This document shows positions 56,920 through 64,000 of a stretch of DNA of 64,000 bases, piece after piece. Source of the DNA: Bartonella phoceensis (GTDB lineage Bacteria; Pseudomonadota; Alphaproteobacteria; Rhizobiales; Rhizobiaceae); NCBI RefSeq assembly GCF_902825145.1, contig NZ_CADEAD010000003.1:186001-250000 (forward strand), given 5' to 3'. A program made the translations under genes and the position numbers. Within the stretch, counting starts at the first letter, position 1, and the number at the start of each line of letters is the position of its first letter. The notes below the pieces were generated by a model that saw only the letters and a list, made by a program, of their open reading frames with translations, did not search any database and was not told the DNA's origin.

Positions 56920-58185
56920 TTAAACATTTTTTTCTAACCATTGGCTAATGATATCCTTTAAAACAATTTGGATATTATCTTGTTTGATGTCATCAATAAG
57001 CTCAGAGATAAAGCCTTTAATCAAAAGTGCACGAGCGGTTTTAAAAGGGATGCCGCGCGCCATGAGATAAAAAAGATAATCATGATTAATATTGGCAACT
57101 GTCGCACCGTGACCACACGCAACATCATCAGCAAAAATCTCTAATTCAGGCTTTGCATTAAACTCTGCAGAATCTGAAAGGATAAGGCTATTACAGGCCA
57201 TGCGTGCATCTGTTTTTTGAGCTTTTTGAGCAACGCGTATTATTCCTTGAAAAACACCAACTGCTTTATCTGTAACCACATTGCGTACAATTTCAGTTGA
57301 GGTTGATTTTTCTTCCACGTGATGAACAGTCATCGTAAGATCACTATGCGTTCTTCCTGATAATAAATTTATGACTCGTAATTGAAAATCAGATTCCTCT
57401 CCCTGTAATTCAATATCAATTTCCTGACGATTAAGTTGACTGCCTATATTAATCACATAAAGTGATAATTTTGCTCCTTGGGCAAGAACAGCACGAAATC
57501 GGCCAAACTGTGTAGCATTAAAACCACGATCGCGAATAAGAATCCATGTCACATCACTATAAGCAGCAATATGCAATGAAAATATTGAACTAACAAAGGT
57601 ATCTTGATCATTACCAATCTGATGTTCAATAAACACAGCTTGACTGTTTTTATCAATTTTCATGTCTGAAAAAATATGAGATTGTCCCCCCATTTGAATA
57701 TTTTGTAATTCAATGGGAACATTTAATTTTGTATTTTCAGGGATGTAAAAAAACCAACCATCTGTGAAAAAAGCTGTATTTAATTGTCCTATAAAATCTT
57801 CATCAGAAATGATTTGATCTATTTTTATAGAATTTTCTCTTAATGCATTTGCAAGTCGTTTTATTACGATATTTTTTACCTTTGACTGTGTAGATTTTTT
57901 TCCATTTTTAATAGAAAAAACAGCACTCTCCGAAAGTAATGTGTCAATGAATTGCCCATCGTCATTTACTTCTGAAAAATTACTAACGGATTTCAGTAAT
58001 GTACGTAGATTAGTATAATGCCAATTTTCAATTTTACGTGAAGGAAGCCGTATGGTTTGAAACAATTCAATAGCTTTTTTACGAACTGCCTGCACAGTCT
58101 CATCACCAGGTAAATTGCTGATATACTGGTTGAAATTATTGAGTATATCTTTTTCAACCTCTAACAATTCTTTCTGTGCGTTCAT
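56920..58185 (-). CDS. sufD: Fe-S assembly scaffold protein SufD
   Basis: 421 residues from ATG 58185, which has TTGAGG at 9 bases; a TTG frame start at 58200 is rejected. It carries the SufD beta-helix core, LRTLLKS N-terminal region, and CGHGATVANINHDYLFYLMARGI with the conserved His. SufBCD builds Fe-S clusters. 11 bases separate it from sufC. Confidence 0.93.
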   Translation of the reverse strand: MNAQKELLEVEKDILNNFNQYISNLPGDETVQAVRKKAIELFQTIRLPSRKIENWHYTNLRTLLKSVSNFSEVNDDGQFIDTLLSESAVFSIKNGKKSTQSKVKNIVIKRLANALRENSIKIDQIISDEDFIGQLNTAFFTDGWFFYIPENTKLNVPIELQNIQMGGQSHIFSDMKIDKNSQAVFIEHQIGNDQDTFVSSIFSLHIAAYSDVTWILIRDRGFNATQFGRFRAVLAQGAKLSLYVINIGSQLNRQEIDIELQGEESDFQLRVINLLSGRTHSDLTMTVHHVEEKSTSTEIVRNVVTDKAVGVFQGIIRVAQKAQKTDARMACNSLILSDSAEFNAKPELEIFADDVACGHGATVANINHDYLFYLMARGIPFKTARALLIKGFISELIDDIKQDNIQIVLKDIISQWLEKNV

Positions 58186-58196
58186 ATTTAATAACC

Positions 58197-58952
58197 TCAA
58201 GCCGCTTCACTAATAAGATCAGCATATCCATTTTGTTCCAAATAAAGCGCTAATGATTTATCTCCACTTTTGATAATGCGTCCTTTATAAAGAACGTGTA
58301 CCGTATCAGGAATGATATAATTAAGGAGACGTTGGTAATGGGTAATCACCAAAAATGAACGCTTTGAATCCCGCAATTTATTAACACCATCAGCAACAAT
58401 TTTTAGCGCATCAATATCTAAACCAGAATCTGTTTCATCTAAAATGCAAAGTTTTGGTTCAAGAAGTGCCATTTGTAAAATTTCAGCACGTTTTTTTTCT
58501 CCACCTGAAAAGCCCACATTTAATGGACGCTTGAGCATATTCATATCTATTTCAAGTTTTGAAGAAACTTCTTTAACATGTTTTATAAATTCAGGAATCT
58601 TAAGTTCTTCATCACCACGCGCTTTGCGTTGAGAATTCATCGCAACTTTTAAAAACTCCATCGTTGCCACTCCAGGTATTTCCATTGGATATTGAAATGC
58701 AAGAAAAATGCCATATGTCGCACGTTCTGCTGGATCCATTTCTAACAGTGATTGTCCATTATAAAGAATATCACCTTCTATCACTTCATAATCATCACGA
58801 CCAGCAAGCAAATAAGACAAAGTCGATTTTCCAGCTCCATTTTGTCCCATGATAGCAGCAACTTCACCATCTTGAACAGTCAAGTTTAAACCGCGAATAA
58901 CTTCTGTATCGGTCCCAACAATACGGGCACGTAAATTTTTTATTTCTAACAT
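58197..58952 (-). CDS. sufC: Fe-S assembly ATPase SufC
   Basis: 251 residues. ABC-type ATPase with Walker A GQNGAGKST (about 36-44), signature GFSGGEKKRAEILQM, Walker B CILDETDSGLDIDALK and the YQRLLNYI His-switch region. The Glu-Thr (ETDSGLD) is typical of SufC. Drives SufB-SufD rearrangement. The 50-base gap to sufB is the widest inside the sufBCDST run. Confidence 0.95.
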   Translation of the reverse strand: MLEIKNLRARIVGTDTEVIRGLNLTVQDGEVAAIMGQNGAGKSTLSYLLAGRDDYEVIEGDILYNGQSLLEMDPAERATYGIFLAFQYPMEIPGVATMEFLKVAMNSQRKARGDEELKIPEFIKHVKEVSSKLEIDMNMLKRPLNVGFSGGEKKRAEILQMALLEPKLCILDETDSGLDIDALKIVADGVNKLRDSKRSFLVITHYQRLLNYIIPDTVHVLYKGRIIKSGDKSLALYLEQNGYADLISEAA

Positions 58953-59002
58953 AATTTAATCCTGTTTTGGCTGCTTTATAAGCGCGCTATTTATCTAAAT
59001 AA

Positions 59003-60514
59003 TTAACCCACGCTACCTTCAAGGCTGATACCAATAAGCTTTTGCGCTTCAACAGCAAATTCCATTGGAAGTTTCTGAATGACCTCTTTTACAAAACCAT
59101 TCACAATTAATGCGATGGCCTCTTCTTCAGGAATTCCCCGCTGCATAACATAGAAAAGCTGATCATCAGAAATTTTTGATGTTGTCGCTTCATGTTCAAA
59201 TTGCGCTGTCGCATTTTTTGCTTCAATATAAGGTACTGTATGGGCACCACAATCATTTCCAATTAACAAACTATCACATTGCGTAAAATTACGTGCATTT
59301 TGCGCTTTTCGGTGTGCTGTAACTTGTCCCCGATAAGTATTGTTTGAAAAACCAGCAGAAATGCCTTTGGAAACAATACGACTTGATGTATTTTTCCCTA
59401 AATGAATCATTTTTGTACCGGAATCAATTTGTTGGTAACCATTTGCAACAGCAATAGAATAAAATTCTCCACGCGAATTGTCACCACGCAGTAAGCAGGA
59501 TGGATATTTCCAAGTAATAGCAGAGCCAGTTTCAACCTGCGTCCATGAAATTTTAGAATTATCACCCCGACAATCTCCGCGTTTTGTCACAAAATTGTAA
59601 ATCCCTCCCTTACCATCTTTATCGCCAGGATACCAATTTTGTACTGTAGAATATTTAATTTCTGCATTTTTGAGTGCAACAAGCTCAACAACAGCAGCAT
59701 GAAGTTGGTTTTCATCACGCTGAGGTGCTGTACATCCTTCAAGATAAGAAACATAAGAATCTTCATCTGCAATAATTAATGTGCGCTCGAATTGTCCTGT
59801 ATTACGTTCATTAATCCTAAAATAGGTTGAAAGCTCCATAGGACAACGAACTCCTTTAGGAACATAAACAAACGAACCATCTGTAAAAACAGCTGCATTT
59901 AAGGCAGCATAATAATTGTCACTCGTAGGAACAACCGTTCCTAAATATTCCTTAATCAGAGCGGGATGTTCAATAATTGCTTCTGAAATAGAGCAAAAAA
60001 TAACACCCGCACGTGCCAACTCTTTTTTAAATGTTGTCACAACAGAAACGGAATCGAAAACTGCATCAACAGCTACCTGACCTGATGCATAAATACTCTC
60101 ATCAAAAGTAGAAGGATCAGATTGTTTTCTGACTCCTGCCAAAATTTCTTGCTCTTTGAGGGGAATGCCAAGTTTTTCATAGGTCGCTAACAACTCAGGA
60201 TCTACTTCATCCAAAGACTTCGGCCCCGTATGATTTTTAGGAGCAGCATAATAATAAAGCCCTTGGAAATCAATTTTTGGATATTTAATGCGCGCCCAAT
60301 CAGGTTCTTGCATTGTCGACCAACGACGGAAAGCCTGTAAACGCCAAGCCATCATCCATTCAGGTTCACGTTTTTTAGTAGAAATAAATTTGATAATATC
60401 TTCATTTAAACCTTTTGGAGCTTTATCCATTTCAATATGGGTTTCAAAACCATATTTATATTGATCAACATCTATTTCTCGTACTTGGCGTATTGTTTCT
60501 TGTACTGCCGGCAT
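59003..60514 (-). CDS. sufB: Fe-S assembly scaffold protein SufB
   Basis: 503 residues, full length. Conserved stretches: [14 protein letters not shown] near the start, [28 protein letters not shown], the cluster-region Cys in [18 protein letters not shown] and [22 protein letters not shown]. It nucleates the Fe-S cluster with SufC and SufD. First gene after nifS-like in the run; no IscR/Rrf2 regulator gene is present upstream in this window. Confidence 0.95.
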   Translation of the reverse strand: MPAVQETIRQVREIDVDQYKYGFETHIEMDKAPKGLNEDIIKFISTKKREPEWMMAWRLQAFRRWSTMQEPDWARIKYPKIDFQGLYYYAAPKNHTGPKSLDEVDPELLATYEKLGIPLKEQEILAGVRKQSDPSTFDESIYASGQVAVDAVFDSVSVVTTFKKELARAGVIFCSISEAIIEHPALIKEYLGTVVPTSDNYYAALNAAVFTDGSFVYVPKGVRCPMELSTYFRINERNTGQFERTLIIADEDSYVSYLEGCTAPQRDENQLHAAVVELVALKNAEIKYSTVQNWYPGDKDGKGGIYNFVTKRGDCRGDNSKISWTQVETGSAITWKYPSCLLRGDNSRGEFYSIAVANGYQQIDSGTKMIHLGKNTSSRIVSKGISAGFSNNTYRGQVTAHRKAQNARNFTQCDSLLIGNDCGAHTVPYIEAKNATAQFEHEATTSKISDDQLFYVMQRGIPEEEAIALIVNGFVKEVIQKLPMEFAVEAQKLIGISLEGSVG

Positions 60515-60682
60515 AAACTTTCTCCATTTTTTGGCGTTACGAACCAGTGACTAAAAGCACTGTTTTTCACAGGACCAAAATATGCACTCCATTCTCTAGG
60601 CTATATATAAAGTGGGAAAATTCCAATCAAGTTTATTTTATTTTTTAAAATAACTCTATTTATGACTATTAAATGATAAACC

Positions 60683-61828
60683 CTATTTTTTTCTATTACT
60701 AATAATTTGAGAAAAAAACAATAAAAAATCATCAATATCTTGAGAAGTTGTAGACCGCCCTATTGAAACGCGAATTGCTCCATTTGGAACATGGTGCCCC
60801 ATCGCTTCCAAAACTCTGCTTTTTTTTACTTTTCCTGAAGAACAAGCAGAACCTGCTGAGACAGAAAATCCTGCCAAATCAAAACCAATTTGCATCGTTT
60901 CAGCTTTTATATCGCGTATAGCAAAATATGTTGTATTTGGCAAACGCTTGACTCTTTTGCCAAAAATTTCAACATCACTACACATTTCTTGTATTCCATC
61001 TTCTAATTTATCACGTAAATGCATTAATTGTTTTATCTCTTCTTGAGTAAATCGATCAGTAATTGCTGCGCCAAAAGCAGTAATAAGAGGTAATGCCTCT
61101 GTTCCTCCACGAAAACCCTTTTCTTGCCCTCCTCCCACAATAAGAGGATGCGGCATCAGTAGATTTCCACAGGAAACCAAAGCACCAATCCCTTTAGGTC
61201 CGCCAATTTTATGTGCAGATAGTATAAAAAAATCCCCTCCCATGTGATGAATATCAACAAAATTTTTGTCTATATATTGTGTCAAATCAACAATAAGAAT
61301 ACCTCCATAATCCCGAACGATAGCGGCTATTTCTTTTATGGGTTGAATAACACCAGTTTCTCCATTTGCAGCTTGAATGGCAACAAGAGGAAGACCCTTT
61401 GTTTTATCATGAATCTTTAAGAGAGAGGCTAATTGATCTTGTTGAATGAGCCCATCTTGATCAACGGTAACTGCACTAATACATTCTTTAGGAAAACGTC
61501 CTCCTTCTGCAACCGATGGATGTTCTGTAGCTCCAATGTAAAGATGAGAAAATTGAACCTTAGAGCTTCCCATATTATAAAAGGGTGATAACAAGGTCAT
61601 GGCTGCTTCAGTTGCGCCAGATGTAAATACAACATGATCTGGATGTGTGTTGAGGTTTTCAGCAATTTGTCGGCGCGCTTTTTGCAATAAAGCCTTAGCA
61701 GCCCTTCCTTCCGCATGAACAGATGATGGATTACCAAAGATCTCTAAAGCTTCCAATAATGCCATTCGCGCTATTTTCTTAAGCGGTGTCGTCGCATTAT
61801 GATCAAAATATCGGCGTTGTATAACCAT
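60683..61828 (-). CDS. Cysteine desulfurase, NifS/IscS-like
   Basis: 381 residues from ATG 61828; a GTG four codons earlier (61840) is the alternative start. PLP site Lys in LSAHKIGGPKG (about 205) and Cys in VSAGSACSSGK (about 325). This is the group I (IscS-type) fold, distinct from the group II SufS downstream. It probably supplies sulfur for tRNA thiolation or Fe-S assembly. A 170-base gap separates it from sufB, so cotranscription is likely but not certain. Confidence 0.9.
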   Translation of the reverse strand: MVIQRRYFDHNATTPLKKIARMALLEALEIFGNPSSVHAEGRAAKALLQKARRQIAENLNTHPDHVVFTSGATEAAMTLLSPFYNMGSSKVQFSHLYIGATEHPSVAEGGRFPKECISAVTVDQDGLIQQDQLASLLKIHDKTKGLPLVAIQAANGETGVIQPIKEIAAIVRDYGGILIVDLTQYIDKNFVDIHHMGGDFFILSAHKIGGPKGIGALVSCGNLLMPHPLIVGGGQEKGFRGGTEALPLITAFGAAITDRFTQEEIKQLMHLRDKLEDGIQEMCSDVEIFGKRVKRLPNTTYFAIRDIKAETMQIGFDLAGFSVSAGSACSSGKVKKSRVLEAMGHHVPNGAIRVSIGRSTTSQDIDDFLLFFSQIISNRKK

Positions 61829-61993
61829 TTTACATCGCACTCACTAACTTACAAATTGATTTTTTTAAAAAAAATAGTGCAATTTTCTTGAAAAATGCAC
61901 TTAAAAAAGAATATCTAACGATTACTTAAGAGATTCTATGATAAAAATCGACCAAGGTCAATGGAAGCTTTTATAGCATTTAAGGAGCATTCA

Positions 61994-62683
61994 ATGCCAG
62001 AAATTATTTTTAATGGTCCCGCAGGTCGGCTTGAAGGACGTTATCAGCCTTCACAACAAAGAAATGCACCAATTGCGATTATTTTGCATCCTCATCCCCA
62101 ATTTGGCGGCACAATGAATAATAAAATTGTTTATGATCTCTTCTATATGTTTCAACAACGTGGCTTTACGACATTACGTTTTAACTTCCGTGGTATCGGA
62201 CGAAGCCAGGGTGAATTTGATTATGGGATAGGAGAGCTTTCAGATGCTGCTGCTGCACTCGATTGGGTACAAACACAGCACCCTGATTCTAAAAATTGCT
62301 GGGTAGCGGGGTATTCATTTGGTGCCTGGATTGGTATGCAACTTTTGATGCGCCGACCGGAAATTGAAGGCTTTATATCTGTTGCTCCTCAACCGAATGT
62401 TTATGATTTTTCATTCCTTGCCCCCTGTCCTTCCTCTGGGCTTATTATTCACGGCGATATTGATAAAGTTGCTCCCCCAAAAGATGTCCAAATGCTTGTA
62501 GACAAACTAAAAACACAAAAAGGTATCGTCATTACACAAGAAATATTGGAAGGGGCTAATCACTTTTTTAGTGGACGCAATAAGGAACTTATTGAACGAT
62601 GTACACAATATTTGGATAGCCATATTACAAATGATTTTCTCTCTCCTCCGCCTGAATTGCTTTCACTCACCGAACAGCACTAA
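61994..62683 (+). CDS. Alpha/beta hydrolase (COG2945-type)
   Basis: 229 residues from ATG 61994, which has AAGGAG 7 bases upstream; the frame also opens at 61961. Motifs: HPHPQFGGTMNNKIV, FNFRGIGRSQGEFD, nucleophile elbow AGYSFGAW (Ser at about 107), Asp in HGDIDKVAPP and His in GANHFFSG. All catalytic residues are present. Function within the family is unknown. It diverges from the NifS-like gene. Confidence 0.88.
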   Translation: MPEIIFNGPAGRLEGRYQPSQQRNAPIAIILHPHPQFGGTMNNKIVYDLFYMFQQRGFTTLRFNFRGIGRSQGEFDYGIGELSDAAAALDWVQTQHPDSKNCWVAGYSFGAWIGMQLLMRRPEIEGFISVAPQPNVYDFSFLAPCPSSGLIIHGDIDKVAPPKDVQMLVDKLKTQKGIVITQEILEGANHFFSGRNKELIERCTQYLDSHITNDFLSPPPELLSLTEQH

Positions 62684-62969
62684 AAATTTCTAAAAATGAA
62701 AAAGAATTATTCTTATAACAAGGAGGTAGTTTATTTGTGTTGTTTTCCAATTTTCTTGTATTCACTGATATTCAAGAATAAAAATAGTGCCTTCTCCTCT
62801 TTAATGACGAAGTGTTTTCTTTTTAAATATATCAGCAAAATAGTCTCTGTATCATTTTTACTACCAATGTTTCTCGTTCTCTTGTAAGGTAGGCGCCATT
62901 TATGGTAGAGAAATTCTATTAACAATCCATCATATAAACGAATGCAATATTAATGAGGAAATAAAATCT

Positions 62970-64000
62970 GTGCTTTCCTTTAAATCTGATTTTTTACATA
63001 TCATGAGTGAACGTGGCTTTGTTCATCAAATTTCGGATGAAAAAGGCCTAGATGATCTCTTTTCAAAAGAAATTGTAAGCGCTTATATTGGATTTGACCC
63101 TACAGCATCGAGTCTGCATGCTGGAAATCTTCTACAAATTATGATGCTCTATTGGTTACAAAAAACTGGTCATCGTCCTATCGTTTTGGTGGGTGGAGGG
63201 ACAGGATTGATCGGTGATCCTTCTTTCAAAGACGAAGCACGACGTCTTCTGACACAAGATGATATTGCTGCAAACATTGTAAGTATTAAAAAGGTATTCA
63301 CTAGCTATTTAACATTTGGTGATACAAAAACTGATGCACGCATTGTTAATAATGCTGAATGGTTATGCAATTTGAACTACTTAGAGTTTTTGCGTGACGT
63401 AGGAAAATATTTTTCTGTCAACCGTATGTTGTCATTTGATTCTGTTAGACTAAGACTTGAACGTGAACATTCCCTATCGTTCTTAGAGTTTAATTATATG
63501 ATTTTACAAGCCTATGACTTTGTTGAACTTCATCAACGCTATGGACTACGCATGCAAATGGGTGGCTCTGATCAATGGGGTAATATTGTCAATGGAATTG
63601 AATTAGGACATCGCTTGAGAACAGCACAATTATATGCATTAACTTCACCATTACTAACAACTTCTTCCGGTGCTAAAATGGGTAAATCACTGAATGGGGC
63701 TGTGTGGCTTAATGCAGATATGCTTTCACCTTATCAATTTTGGCAATATTGGCGTAACACAGAAGATGCTGATGTAATAAGATTTTTAAAGCTTTATACC
63801 ACATTGCCGATGGATGAGATTCGCAAACTTTCTGCATTGCGAGGAACTGAAATTAACGAAGCAAAGAAAATTCTTGCAACAGAAATTACAGCAATGTTGC
63901 ACGGACGCAGCCTAGCGGATACAGCAGCCGAAACTGCGCGAAAAACTTTTGAAGAGAAAACTTTGGGAGAAAATCTTCCGACTGTTGAAATTAATACCGC
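62970..64000 (+). CDS. tyrS: Tyrosyl-tRNA synthetase (partial, runs off the right edge)
   Basis: 343 codons are present of about 417. Start GTG 62970 with GAGGAA 10 bases upstream, or ATG 63003. TyrRS motifs: [16 protein letters not shown] (HIGH-type, HAGN), [21 protein letters not shown] and the KMSKS equivalent KMGKS. The C-terminal S4-like RNA-binding domain lies outside the window. Confidence 0.95.
   Translation, partial: MLSFKSDFLHIMSERGFVHQISDEKGLDDLFSKEIVSAYIGFDPTASSLHAGNLLQIMMLYWLQKTGHRPIVLVGGGTGLIGDPSFKDEARRLLTQDDIAANIVSIKKVFTSYLTFGDTKTDARIVNNAEWLCNLNYLEFLRDVGKYFSVNRMLSFDSVRLRLEREHSLSFLEFNYMILQAYDFVELHQRYGLRMQMGGSDQWGNIVNGIELGHRLRTAQLYALTSPLLTTSSGAKMGKSLNGAVWLNADMLSPYQFWQYWRNTEDADVIRFLKLYTTLPMDEIRKLSALRGTEINEAKKILATEITAMLHGRSLADTAAETARKTFEEKTLGENLPTVEINT

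Noticed and set aside
62696-62887. 63-codon hydrophobic plus-strand frame before tyrS
   Set aside because: No ribosome-binding site, A+T-rich composition, overlapped by an equally long minus-strand frame.
1-64000. CRISPR arrays, insertion sequences and rRNA genes
   Set aside because: No regularly spaced repeats, transposase motifs or rRNA-like conserved blocks were seen in the window.

Overview
The window is a low-GC, compact alphaproteobacterial chromosome segment of the order Hyphomicrobiales (Rhizobiales). Gene content and protein character point to the genus Bartonella. The indicators are strong A+T bias, a double cold-shock-domain protein, DUF3126 and DUF192 small proteins, phosphatidylcholine synthase, a pyrB paired with a pyrC-like pseudoenzyme, the rlpA-dacA-tmk-holB-metG-tatD operon and a SUF cluster. 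Several visibly decaying genes (an MFS transporter, rimO, a phage primase) fit a host-restricted lineage. The species cannot be fixed from sequence alone.

Layout. 0-5 kb: the end of an unidentified gene, cobT, an Lrp-type regulator, a uracil-DNA-glycosylase-family protein, a staphylococcal-type nuclease, rpmG and a dead MFS transporter. 5-14.8 kb: a long minus-strand housekeeping block, transcribed pyrB-pyrC'-plsY-dprA and then topA-rnr, with a 68-codon gene running antiparallel into the end of dprA. 14.8-19 kb: an AidB-like flavoprotein, ruvX, gatC-gatA. 19-24 kb: a complete branched-chain amino-acid-type ABC importer (livK-livH-livM-livG-livF, minus strand). 24-33.5 kb: cold-shock protein, DUF192 protein and hydrolase, DUF3126 protein, radC, map, sfsA, trmJ, murI, rpsD, ttcA. 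33.5-36 kb: rimO pseudogene and lexA.

36-41.5 kb is the accessory region. A tRNA-Lys(TTT) gene with a clear promoter is followed by a decayed integrative element: the N-terminal piece of an Mrr-nuclease/helicase protein, a DUF3987 primase-helicase with three disabling lesions, an intact AlpA-type regulator and an apparently intact tyrosine integrase. Two DnaA-box-like sites flank the primase/AlpA part. 41.8-49.2 kb: a long plus-strand operon-like run (rlpA, a DacA-like protein, tmk, holB, metG, tatD, MBL hydrolase) linking cell wall, dTTP supply, replication and translation. 49.3-53 kb: a small membrane protein, a 3-hydroxyisobutyryl-CoA-hydrolase-like protein, phosphatidylcholine synthase, and a UbiH/COQ6-type monooxygenase. 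53.1-54.6 kb is a second, very A+T-rich accessory patch with a secreted PepSY-like protein, a glycine-zipper membrane protein and a broken small frame, followed by periplasmic sodC. 55.2-61.8 kb: an iron-sulfur cluster assembly locus (nifS-like, sufB, sufC, sufD, sufS, sufT, minus strand). The window closes with an alpha/beta hydrolase and the start of tyrS.

No CRISPR array, rRNA operon or intact insertion sequence was seen. The most unusual signals are loss of catalytic motifs in otherwise full-length proteins (pyrC', AidB-like, DacA-like), a LexA whose expected Ala-Gly cleavage site reads Ala-Ser, the decayed tRNA-Lys island, and the small secreted/membrane gene pair at 53.6-54.3 kb. I did not find a clearly new multi-gene defence or biosynthetic system.
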